This document shows, piece by piece, positions 1 through 5,175 of a DNA stretch of 5,175 nt. The number at the start of each line of letters is the position of its first letter. The stretch's first letter is position 1. The translations under genes and the position numbers were made by a program. The stretch comes from Armatimonadota bacterium (lineage in GTDB: Bacteria; Armatimonadota; UBA5829), in contig JAOAGX010000173.1 of the NCBI GenBank assembly GCA_026415535.1, positions 1 to 5,175 of the forward strand, written 5' to 3'. The notes below the pieces were generated by a model. That model had not been told where the DNA came from. It worked only from the letters and a program-made list of their open reading frames with translations, and did not search any database.

Positions 1-315
1 CTATTGTACAGCTCATTATCGATGGACGTTAGCTACACCTTCATATTGTCGGGCAAGCCGTTAGATGGGTGCAATAAAAGCGGGGTTGTTACTCATCTCC
101 AATCTCTCGTTGCGAGTGATTCGACGGATTAGGATTGCGTAGTGTCGGGGCTCTAGGCAATATCTGCTGACGAACATCGTCATATGTTTGTGAGCTGTTG
201 GCAACCGCTACTGAGCCGGCTTGGGTGTGGAGTATAGAATTGACGAAAAAGCTAGTACTGATTCCTGTTCGCAACAATCTGTGCAGCGATCCTGGTTGTT
301 GGAGTCGGAGGTTTC
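1..315. other. Upstream region without a supported gene
   Basis: I see no convincing gene here. One + frame is open from the window edge to a TAG at 130-132 (43 codons), so the tail of an upstream gene could enter, but the translation resembles no family I know and does not end in the aromatic residue typical of BamA-type barrel proteins, which often precede skp. The other two + frames stop at 30-32 and 62-64. From 133 onward all + frames are broken by frequent stops. A short TTG-started frame on the other strand (89-277) has no recognisable content. There is no tRNA-like fold, no T-tract terminator and no repeat array. The region is most simply an intergenic stretch leading to the promoter at 316-324. 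Confidence 0.5.
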
Positions 316-324
316 TGATATAAT
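296..324 (+). promoter_or_regulatory. Extended -10 sigma-70 type promoter for the operon
   Basis: A perfect TATAAT lies at 319-324, preceded by TG at 316-317, giving the extended -10 motif TGnTATAAT. Exactly 17 bases upstream is TTGTTG (296-301), a poor -35 box matching only the TTG half of TTGACA; extended -10 promoters are known to tolerate this. Transcription would start near 331, about 50 bases before the first start codon. This is the only strong promoter-like match I found ahead of the gene cluster. Function is inferred from motif match only. Confidence 0.65.
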
Positions 325-330
325 CTCGTC

Positions 331-356
331 ACGGAGTTTGGAGAGCGGGTCTCCGT
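331..356 (+). promoter_or_regulatory. Stem-loop at the predicted 5' end of the transcript
   Basis: ACGGAG (331-336) can pair with CTCCGT (351-356) across a 14-base loop. Alternatively GGAGA (340-344) can pair with TCTCC (350-354) across a 5-base loop; the two pairings exclude each other because they share the 3' arm. The first starts at the predicted transcription start. No T-run follows, so it is not an intrinsic terminator. Known 5'-terminal hairpins can shield mRNA from decay, and the alternative folds could act as a switch, but both roles are speculation here. Confidence 0.35.
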
Positions 357-367
357 AACGTACAGAC

Positions 368-375
368 AAGAGGTG
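368..375 (+). promoter_or_regulatory. Ribosome-binding site that fixes the first gene's start
   Basis: AAGAGGTG matches the ideal AGGAGGTG at seven of eight positions and lies 6 bases before ATG 382. The upstream in-frame GTG at 373 is part of this Shine-Dalgarno sequence, so it is an unlikely start. This supports ATG 382. Confidence 0.75.
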
Positions 376-381
376 CACCAG

Positions 382-1032
382 ATGCTAATATTGCGCAAGA
401 TCATACGTGTGTTGGGAATAATTGCAGCTGTCGCTGCGGTTAGTTCGATGGCATTTCCGGTCTGGGGGGCGGAAAGCGCCCCAAAGATAGGGGTTATAGA
501 CATACAGAAGATTCTTACAGAAGCTCCACGCATGAAGCAGTATGAGGAGGAATACCAGAACCTCCGCAACCAACTTCAAAGAAACCTCGATATACGAAGT
601 CAAAACCTAATGCTCGACGAGAACGAGATTAAGGAGCTCATCGATCTTAAGACAAAACCTAATCCGACAGAAGCGGAAAAGGCGCGCATTGCGGAACTTG
701 AGAAGATCGAAAAGCAGCGCGATTCCAGACTTAAGGAACTTCAGGCTATTAAAGAGCCCTCGGAGGCACAGAAGGCCGAGCTAAAATCGCTCCAAGAGAT
801 GCGGTCGAAGTCCGAAACCACGGGCAGAGCGGTTGAAGAGGACTACCTCAGTCGACTTCAAACAAAAACTCAGGAGTCCTATAAGAAAATGGATGCCGAC
901 CTGCAGGAAGCGGTCAACAAGGTTGTAGAGGTTAAAGGTCTGACTCTTGTGCTCGTCAAAGATGCTGTTAGGTTTGGCGGCATTGACATAACCGACGATG
1001 TGATCAGCAAGCTCGAACGCAAGGTACAATAG
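382..1032 (+). CDS. skp: Skp/OmpH-family periplasmic chaperone
   Basis: A 216-residue Skp-like holdase that would bind unfolded outer-membrane proteins in the periplasm and pass them to the BAM machinery. Residues 1-29 form a signal peptide: basic start (R5, K6), hydrophobic core about 7-25, and likely cleavage near VWG/A (29-30). The mature protein opens with the family strand and helix (KIGVIDIQKILTEAPRM, 35-51), continues as a long charged coiled coil (52-180), and closes with the second strand region (VEVKGLTLVLVKDAV, 182-196) and a short helix. It is longer than E. coli Skp (161-residue precursor) because the coiled arm holds two similar proline-interrupted segments (about 88-110 and 119-140). 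ATG 382 is preferred over GTG 373, which falls inside the ribosome-binding site. As first gene of the operon, it is followed after 4 bases by a second Skp-like gene. The family assignment is firm; true chaperone activity is inferred. Confidence 0.9.
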   Translation: MLILRKIIRVLGIIAAVAAVSSMAFPVWGAESAPKIGVIDIQKILTEAPRMKQYEEEYQNLRNQLQRNLDIRSQNLMLDENEIKELIDLKTKPNPTEAEKARIAELEKIEKQRDSRLKELQAIKEPSEAQKAELKSLQEMRSKSETTGRAVEEDYLSRLQTKTQESYKKMDADLQEAVNKVVEVKGLTLVLVKDAVRFGGIDITDDVISKLERKVQ

Positions 1033-1036
1033 AGCT

Positions 1037-2206
1037 TTGAGATCAAACTACTATTTCTTGGCGGTCGTGATAGTTGCGATGGCTGTAACGGCAGTCGTCG
1101 CGACGCTTTTGTCGGAAGAACCACCAAAGTCAAAGTCTGGTCCCCGGCGCCTCGTATATGTAGACTTAGACAAGCTCGCAGTTCTTCATCCGAGCTACGG
1201 CATTCTAACGCGATTCAAGGCTGTCGTCAGTCGCGATCTTATCCGAACACATTCGGAGCCAGCAGTTGTGTGCAAGTCTCTGACTATGTTGGGTAACTTC
1301 GTTCGTCAGCCTGATCTGAATAGGTCGGAGATCGAAGCCGAAACTGTGCAATCTGCCATGAGCGCGTTCAGCCGCCTCGAAACGGATCAGCGTCAGGCGT
1401 TGCAGGCTCGTCTTCGAGCCGTTAGGGCTACTATGACTGAAGGCGCGAAGCCCGAACTGGCTGCCAAGATCAGAGATATCGAGCGCACTGCGGAGTTCAA
1501 GCAGCGTTCATTGGCAACACAATTAGGTGAGATGCGCCTTACTGCTGTTATCAGGGCAAGTGCTCTAGAGGCCATTGTTTCCGGTTTGGACAGTGTTTTG
1601 CCACGCGACCTGCCGGAAAGCCAACGTGATCCCGACGGTGTGTTGGCCGACCAAAGAAACCAATTGAGAGCTACCCGTCTCGAGCTACAAAGGATCGACG
1701 CCACATTCGAAGCCGAGATGGCGTCGATTAAAGCCGAGGCCGACGATAGGATCAGCAAGCTGCGAGATGAGGTGGCTGCAGACGTATCGGCCAAACTAGA
1801 AGCGAGAGAAAACGTTGAGCGAACCAGTATCGAGGCTGCTATTGCTGCGGCAAGGAACGAGGTTCTGACGGAACTGGGGGTGCCTGAGGAGTTGGCAGCA
1901 GTATCTGATAAAGCTAAGCCTGCGGAAAAAAGAAGACACGTACCGGTCGTTGTGGTCCCCCCGTTGCGGCAACCTCTTGTCGGAGGAGCTGTCTTTATTC
2001 CATCGACAGCTAGGAGAATGGCAATGTCCTTACAGGAATTAATCAGGCGCGATGTAGCCCGCGCGGTGCGCAAGATCGCGGTCGGAAAGGGGTTTGAAGT
2101 GACGTTTTCACGAGCCAAGGGTGTACCCGATGCGACTATGGTGCTTGCGGCTTTTCTGCGCGAAGGCGTTATGTGGAGGCCGGTTCTAGCGAAGGCGGGT
2201 GACTAG
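1037..2206 (+). CDS. Long, divergent Skp/OmpH-like protein with N-terminal membrane anchor
   Basis: I recognise no named family with certainty, but the two ends resemble Skp/OmpH. Of 389 residues, about 6-25 form one hydrophobic segment (LAVVIVAMAVTAVVATLL) without a clear signal peptidase site, so an uncleaved inner-membrane anchor or a signal peptide are both possible. After a Pro/Lys/Ser linker (26-37) comes RRLVYVDLDKLAVLHPSYG (37-55), matching the Skp opening strand and helix. Residues about 97-288 are almost entirely helical and charged, with heptad-like stretches around 110-180 and 203-280. A Val/Pro-rich linker (301-314) leads to an end module (331-378), where VARAVRKIAVGKGFEVTF parallels the closing part of the preceding protein. 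TTG 1037 is the only usual start codon that keeps the whole hydrophobic segment; upstream in frame only sense codons follow a TGA. The ribosome-binding site is weak, so reinitiation after the preceding stop 4 bases away is likely. Probably a paralogue extended in the coiled coil; role unknown. Confidence 0.75.
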   Translation: MRSNYYFLAVVIVAMAVTAVVATLLSEEPPKSKSGPRRLVYVDLDKLAVLHPSYGILTRFKAVVSRDLIRTHSEPAVVCKSLTMLGNFVRQPDLNRSEIEAETVQSAMSAFSRLETDQRQALQARLRAVRATMTEGAKPELAAKIRDIERTAEFKQRSLATQLGEMRLTAVIRASALEAIVSGLDSVLPRDLPESQRDPDGVLADQRNQLRATRLELQRIDATFEAEMASIKAEADDRISKLRDEVAADVSAKLEARENVERTSIEAAIAAARNEVLTELGVPEELAAVSDKAKPAEKRRHVPVVVVPPLRQPLVGGAVFIPSTARRMAMSLQELIRRDVARAVRKIAVGKGFEVTFSRAKGVPDATMVLAAFLREGVMWRPVLAKAGD

Positions 2207-2296
2207 TTCTTCGGGTGGTGTCTTGTAATACGTGTGCTGGCAATCAAAGAGGGAGATCTCCGCGCACTCTGAAAAAATGGTCGGTTGCTGTGTAAG
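2207..2296 (+). promoter_or_regulatory. Spacer before lpxD with a perfect palindrome
   Basis: This 90-base gap holds GGAGATCTCC (2252-2261), a perfect 10-base palindrome, next to GCGCAC (2262-2267), which can pair in RNA with GTGTGC (2232-2237) including one G-U pair. No T-run follows, so it is not an intrinsic terminator, and I found no convincing -35/-10 pair. An operator, a processing site or plain chance are all possible. No good Shine-Dalgarno sequence precedes lpxD. Confidence 0.3.
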
Positions 2297-3337
2297 ATGC
2301 AGATCACTGTTGGAGAACTTGCCCGGCTTGTGGAGGGTCAAGCCGAAGGGCCAACTGATGTGATCATATCCGGCGTCCGGGCGGTTGGAGACGCTGGGGA
2401 AGATCACGTGGTGGTTGCTGAGAACGAGAGATTTTTTAGGCAAGCGGCTGAGTCGAAGGCTGCTTGTATTGTTGCTGCGAAAGAAATAGCTACTCCGGTT
2501 CTCGGCAAGAGCGTTGTCTTAGTTGATGACACTGGTGAGGCGCTGATTCGGATACTCGATTACTTTAAGCCGAGCGAACGTATACCTACTCCGGGTGTTG
2601 CCGGGAGCGCAGTTGTTGGAAAGGGCGTTAGCTTGGGAGCGGGAGTGGCAATCGGCGCCAACTGTTTCGTAGGTGACGGTGCAGCGATCGGCGATGGAAC
2701 GGTGCTTTACCCGGGTGCTTACGTTGGGGAATGCGTGACAATCGGGCGTGACTGCCGGATTCACCCGTGTGTGACCATTTACCCAAGGTGCGTAATAGGC
2801 GATCGAGTAGTTCTGCACGCCGGTGTTGTGATTGGTGCTGACGGGTTTGGTTACAAGCCGGGGAAGCAAGGTCTGGTCAAGGTGCCGCAGATCGGAACCG
2901 TCGAGATCGGCGACGACGTAGAAATCGGCGCGAATTCGACGGTTGATAGGGCCAAGTTCGGTGCGACTATAATAGGAAGCGGCTCCAAAATCGACAACCT
3001 GGTGCACGTGGCTCACAATGTCAAGATCGGGCGCAACTGCGTGATAGTGGCGTTGAGCGGCGTAGCTGGGAGTGCGGAGATAGGGGACAATGTAACGCTA
3101 GCCGCACAAACTGGTGTCAAGGACAATGTGCGGATAGGTGATGGATGCGTTGTGGCAGCTCGGGCAGGCGTGATCGGGAACTTGAGGGAAAACTCAATCG
3201 TGTCGGGTTTCCCGGCCAGGGATCACGTTACTGAGAAGAAAGCACAGGCCGCATGGCTGCGTCTACCCGAGCTGATCGAGCGTCTGAGAGTCCTGGAGCG
3301 AGAGGTCGAGCGCCTAAGAGCTCAAGAAAAAGGCTGA
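2297..3337 (+). CDS. lpxD: LpxD, UDP-3-O-(3-hydroxyacyl)glucosamine N-acyltransferase
   Basis: Third step of lipid A synthesis in the cytoplasm: transfer of a 3-hydroxyacyl chain from acyl carrier protein to the 2-amino group of UDP-3-O-acyl-glucosamine. The 346 residues match the usual LpxD length. Residues 1-98 are the N-terminal uridine-binding domain (MQITVGELARLVEGQ start). About 101-305 are hexapeptide repeats of the left-handed beta-helix (many V/I-G-x-x units), including GADGFGY at 180-186. H240 in VAHN corresponds to the catalytic histidine (H239 in E. coli). The tail 320-343 is a charged helix with Leu/Arg spacing. ATG 2297 starts at the conserved beginning; an in-frame TTG at 2285 would add only MLCK. 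Neither has a strong ribosome-binding site, so expression may be low or rely on spacer structure. lpxC follows after 4 bases. The assignment is secure. Confidence 0.96.
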   Translation: MQITVGELARLVEGQAEGPTDVIISGVRAVGDAGEDHVVVAENERFFRQAAESKAACIVAAKEIATPVLGKSVVLVDDTGEALIRILDYFKPSERIPTPGVAGSAVVGKGVSLGAGVAIGANCFVGDGAAIGDGTVLYPGAYVGECVTIGRDCRIHPCVTIYPRCVIGDRVVLHAGVVIGADGFGYKPGKQGLVKVPQIGTVEIGDDVEIGANSTVDRAKFGATIIGSGSKIDNLVHVAHNVKIGRNCVIVALSGVAGSAEIGDNVTLAAQTGVKDNVRIGDGCVVAARAGVIGNLRENSIVSGFPARDHVTEKKAQAAWLRLPELIERLRVLEREVERLRAQEKG

Positions 3338-3341
3338 CAAG

Positions 3342-4223
3342 ATGACGACTTTGATAACGGCTGAAGATTGTATTCACGGTAATGAGAATGAGCGCAAGGG
3401 GCATGTTCCATGTCAGAAAACTTTGGCGGGCGTGGTTAAGCTTCGCGGTCGCGGTCTTCACGGAGGCGGAGAGTCTCGGGTAGTGATTTACCCTGCAGAA
3501 GTTAACTCGGGCATAGTATTTCGGGATTCGAAGCAGGAAATTCGCGGTTTGGTCTCGAACGTGATTGACACGTCACGCGGTACGACTTTAGGCGTCAACG
3601 GGACTCGCGTGCGTACTGTCGAGCATATTATGGCAGCCCTTCGAGGGAAGGGCGTCGACAACGCCGTTATCGAAGTATTCGGATCGGAAATGCCGGCGCT
3701 TGACGGGAGTGCCCTGCCTTATGTTGAGGCAATAGATTCGGTTGGGTTGATTGAGCAGGATGCCCCTAGACGCATCGTCAGGCTGAGCGAACCGGTCGTA
3801 GTTCAGCAAAATGGCTCTTTCATTGCTGCTGTTCCAGCGAGAACGTTGCGAATCACTTACGTGATGAACTACAACCACCCGTTAATCGGGGCTCAATCGG
3901 CGACATACGAATTCAGCGAAGATGATTTTGGTAGGGAAATCGCTCCTGCGCGGACGTTTGTTCTATACGAAGAAGTCGCGGGGCTTTTGGACAACGATCT
4001 TGCTCGAGGGGGAAGCCTTGACAACGCAATTGTGGTCTGGCAGGATCGAATGAGCTCGAGGTTACGCTTTCCGGACGAGCTTGTGCGTCACAAGGTAATG
4101 GATTTGGTCGGCGACCTTGCCCTAATTGGCGGGTTATTGCGCGCTGAGGTGGTTGCGGTAAAATCTGGACACGCACTTAATGTCGAGTTTGCCAAGGCTG
4201 TCGGCGAGACTGCTGATTTATAA
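3342..4223 (+). CDS. lpxC: LpxC, UDP-3-O-acyl-N-acetylglucosamine deacetylase
   Basis: Zinc-dependent cytoplasmic deacetylase for the committed step of lipid A synthesis, removing acetate from UDP-3-O-acyl-GlcNAc. All key residues are visible: E94-H95 in TVEHIMAAL (general base and zinc ligand), H250, K251 and D254 in HKVMDLVGDL (zinc ligands H250 and D254), and H277 in SGHALN (catalytic histidine). ARTFVLYEE (203-211) is the usual substrate-side segment. The family core begins at about Q25 (QKTLAGVVKLRGRGLHGG), so the chosen start gives an extra 24 residues containing C10 and C24. ATG 3342 lies 4 bases after lpxD and has a modest AAGG 8 bases upstream; TTG 3351 is the only nearby in-frame alternative. 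A better Shine-Dalgarno (AAGGGG, 3396-3401) precedes an out-of-frame ATG at 3410, so the true N terminus is uncertain. It is a single-domain enzyme, not the LpxC-FabZ fusion known in Bacteroidetes. The end matches usual length. Confidence 0.95.
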   Translation: MTTLITAEDCIHGNENERKGHVPCQKTLAGVVKLRGRGLHGGGESRVVIYPAEVNSGIVFRDSKQEIRGLVSNVIDTSRGTTLGVNGTRVRTVEHIMAALRGKGVDNAVIEVFGSEMPALDGSALPYVEAIDSVGLIEQDAPRRIVRLSEPVVVQQNGSFIAAVPARTLRITYVMNYNHPLIGAQSATYEFSEDDFGREIAPARTFVLYEEVAGLLDNDLARGGSLDNAIVVWQDRMSSRLRFPDELVRHKVMDLVGDLALIGGLLRAEVVAVKSGHALNVEFAKAVGETADL

Positions 4224-4259
4224 GTTGGCGGGTCGTTACAAACTTGCGATCCCCAATAC

Positions 4260-4264
4260 GAGGA
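4260..4264 (+). promoter_or_regulatory. Ribosome-binding site of fabZ
   Basis: GAGGA lies 8 bases before ATG 4273 in the 49-base gap after lpxC. It supports independent initiation at fabZ and the chosen start, which matches the normal beginning of the family. Confidence 0.6.
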
Positions 4265-4272
4265 CGGTTTGA

Positions 4273-4761
4273 ATGCTTGACATTGAACAAATACGAGACG
4301 TTTTGCCCCACAGGTACCCATTTCTTTTAGTTGATCGGATACTGGAGCTAGAACCGGGGATACGAGCGCGAGGCTATAAGAACGTTACTGTCAACGAGGA
4401 ATTCTTCGAGGGACACTTCCCCGGACATGCGGTAATGCCTGGGGTGCTTGTTTGCGAGGCGATGGCCCAGGTTGGAGGCGTTCTTTTACTCTCGATGACC
4501 GGTAACGAGGGCAAACTGGCCTATTTCGGTGGTATGGACCGGGTCAGGTTTCGCAAGCCGGTGGTTCCTGGCGATACACTAGTTACCGAGGTCGAACTCG
4601 TCGCCACGAAAGGGAATATCGGCAAGGTGAAAGCGGTGGCGAAGGTCAATGACGAAATCGCTGCCGAAGGAGAATTCATATTTGCACTAGTGGAGAGGGA
4701 TACAAGAAGCAGACGGACAGACAGCGGGGTCGACAACAAAAACACTAAGGGGGCTACCTGA
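4273..4761 (+). CDS. fabZ: FabZ, 3-hydroxyacyl-[acyl-carrier-protein] dehydratase
   Basis: Hot-dog fold dehydratase that converts (R)-3-hydroxyacyl-ACP to trans-2-enoyl-ACP in fatty acid elongation. It competes with LpxA and LpxD for the same acyl donors, which explains its place in this operon. The opening IEQIRDVLPHRYPFLLVDRI (4-23) is characteristic. HFPGHAVMPGVLVCEAMAQ (48-66) holds catalytic H48 and E62, and the core continues through FRKPVVPGDTL (93-103) to about residue 140. Residues 141-162 form an Arg/Asp/Lys-rich tail beyond the usual end, making this 162 residues against about 140-150 in typical members; the tail looks disordered. The TGA stop overlaps an ATG by one base (TGATG, 4759-4763), where a small frame begins. 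Assignment is secure; the tail's role, if any, is unknown. Confidence 0.96.
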   Translation: MLDIEQIRDVLPHRYPFLLVDRILELEPGIRARGYKNVTVNEEFFEGHFPGHAVMPGVLVCEAMAQVGGVLLLSMTGNEGKLAYFGGMDRVRFRKPVVPGDTLVTEVELVATKGNIGKVKAVAKVNDEIAAEGEFIFALVERDTRSRRTDSGVDNKNTKGAT

Positions 4762-4955
4762 TGCTTGATCATACCGATTCGCGTCATATCGTGGATCGAG
4801 TGGCAAGCAGATTGTTCCGTTCAGAACAAGGCAATACCCGGGTTCGGGGAAACAGATGGCATCTAAAGATAAAAAGACAGAGATTCATCCGACCGCGATT
4901 GTATCAGCGGACGCTCAGATCGGCGAAGGGGTTAAGATTGGCCCTTACTGTGTGA
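4761..4955 (+). CDS. Possible small overlapping ORF between fabZ and lpxA
   Basis: A 64-codon frame whose ATG shares one base with the fabZ stop (TGATG) and is preceded by AAGGGGG (4747-4753) at 7 bases, a strong Shine-Dalgarno match. It runs across the 94-base spacer and overlaps the first 100 bases of lpxA in another frame. The product is Arg-rich (MLDHTDSRHIVDRVASRLF start), with no signal peptide, no membrane segment and no family I recognise. The part past 4856 is simply lpxA read out of frame. It could be translated as a leader that couples fabZ to lpxA, or be a chance frame. Evidence is only position and ribosome-binding site, so I rate it low. Confidence 0.3.
   Translation: MLDHTDSRHIVDRVASRLFRSEQGNTRVRGNRWHLKIKRQRFIRPRLYQRTLRSAKGLRLALTV
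4846..4850 (+). promoter_or_regulatory. Ribosome-binding site of lpxA
   Basis: GGGGA lies 5 bases before ATG 4856. Upstream in the lpxA frame there is no ATG, GTG or TTG before a TGA at 4766-4768, so ATG 4856 is the only reasonable start. Confidence 0.5.
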
Positions 4956-5175
4956 TTCAAGAGGAAGTTGTTATCGGCGATGGGACACATCTTGACGCGA
5001 ACGTTGTTATAGGTCCTCGTACGTCGATAGGCAAGAATTGCACGATCATGACAGGCGCAGTGCTAGGTGGACCACCTCAGGACTACAAATTTCGCGGTGA
5101 AAGGACGTTTCTCAAAATAGGCGATGGAAACATTATTCGAGAATACGTAACAATCCACCGTGCGAGTGGCGAAGG
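4856..5175 (+). CDS. lpxA: LpxA, UDP-N-acetylglucosamine acyltransferase (3' end beyond window)
   Basis: First enzyme of lipid A synthesis, a cytoplasmic trimer adding a 3-hydroxyacyl chain from ACP to the 3-OH of UDP-GlcNAc. Only the first 106 codons are present. After a short polar start (MASKDKK) comes EIHPTAIVSADAQIGEGVKI (9-28), the family's opening strand and first hexapeptide units of the left-handed beta-helix. GGPPQDYKFRGE (71-82) and IGDGNIIREYVTIHRAS (88-104) match the conserved LpxA segments that precede the active site. The catalytic histidine (H125 in E. coli) and the residue that sets acyl length (G173 in E. coli) lie past the window, so chain length cannot be predicted. The conserved blocks and the neighbours lpxD, lpxC and fabZ point to LpxA rather than another hexapeptide acyltransferase. 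Confidence 0.95.
   Translation, partial: MASKDKKTEIHPTAIVSADAQIGEGVKIGPYCVIQEEVVIGDGTHLDANVVIGPRTSIGKNCTIMTGAVLGGPPQDYKFRGERTFLKIGDGNIIREYVTIHRASGE

Noticed and set aside
65..142. 25-codon + frame starting MGAIKAGLLL
   Set aside because: Very short, no convincing ribosome-binding site, no homology visible; such frames are expected by chance.
240..245. TTGACG, a near-consensus -35 box
   Set aside because: No acceptable -10 box lies 16-18 bases downstream, so it does not form a promoter.
89..277. 62-codon - strand frame in the upstream region
   Set aside because: It starts at TTG, has no clear ribosome-binding site and resembles no family. It could be real, but nothing supports it beyond its length.
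1393..2118. Long 241-codon open frame on the - strand
   Set aside because: It is antisense to the long Skp-like gene. The translation is a low-complexity Ser/Ala/Arg/Leu mix without a recognisable domain, as expected for the opposite strand of an Ala/Glu/Arg-rich coiled coil.
2519..3016. 165-codon - strand frame within lpxD
   Set aside because: It lies entirely antisense to lpxD, whose protein sequence is strongly conserved; no domain is recognisable in the antisense product.
2600..3200. Repetitive-looking DNA with recurring ATCGG/GATCGG-type words
   Set aside because: These reflect the hexapeptide repeat units of LpxD (V/I-G-x-x), not a CRISPR array or DNA repeat; the same pattern appears at the start of lpxA.
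4230..4253. Hairpin GGGTCG/CGATCCC between lpxC and fabZ
   Set aside because: The 6-base stem has a bulged base and no T-run follows, so it is not an intrinsic terminator, and operon continuity is expected.

Overview
The window carries the front part of a lipid A and outer-membrane biogenesis operon from a diderm bacterium, with every gene on the + strand. In order it holds a Skp/OmpH-type periplasmic chaperone, a much longer and divergent Skp-like protein with a membrane anchor, lpxD, lpxC, fabZ, and the first 106 codons of lpxA, which is cut by the window end. Base composition is roughly balanced and looks uniform, with no sign of mobile DNA. Having lpxC between lpxD and fabZ, as its own gene, differs from the classical Proteobacterial skp-lpxD-fabZ-lpxA order, where lpxC lies elsewhere. 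It recalls diderm lineages outside the Proteobacteria, such as Armatimonadota, Negativicutes or relatives of Cyanobacteria. That is an inference from gene order and general protein character; no species can be named from the sequence alone.

Layout. Bases 1-315 contain no gene I can support; at most the tail of an upstream gene enters in one frame. A strong extended -10 promoter (TGaTATAAT, 316-324) predicts transcription starting near 331, and the transcript would open with a small stem-loop. The first gene starts at ATG 382 behind a good ribosome-binding site. The second follows after 4 bases with a TTG start. A 90-base spacer with a perfect 10-base palindrome precedes lpxD. lpxC follows lpxD after 4 bases, fabZ follows lpxC after 49, and lpxA starts 94 bases after fabZ. 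A small 64-codon reading frame fills that last spacer; it overlaps the fabZ stop codon and runs into lpxA.

How the genes work together. LpxA, LpxC and LpxD catalyse the first three steps of lipid A synthesis (O-acylation of UDP-GlcNAc, deacetylation, N-acylation). FabZ draws on the same 3-hydroxyacyl-ACP pool and sends it to phospholipid synthesis, so keeping it here fits a balance between lipopolysaccharide and phospholipid. The two Skp-like proteins would handle outer-membrane proteins on the other side of the inner membrane. All visible catalytic residues of LpxC, LpxD and FabZ are present; the LpxA catalytic histidine lies beyond the window.

The parts worth a second look are the unusually long second Skp-like protein, the uncertain N terminus of LpxC, the overlapping small frame before lpxA, and two spacer inverted repeats that share GGAGA/TCTCC arms. 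I found no defence system, CRISPR array, RNA gene or mobile element.
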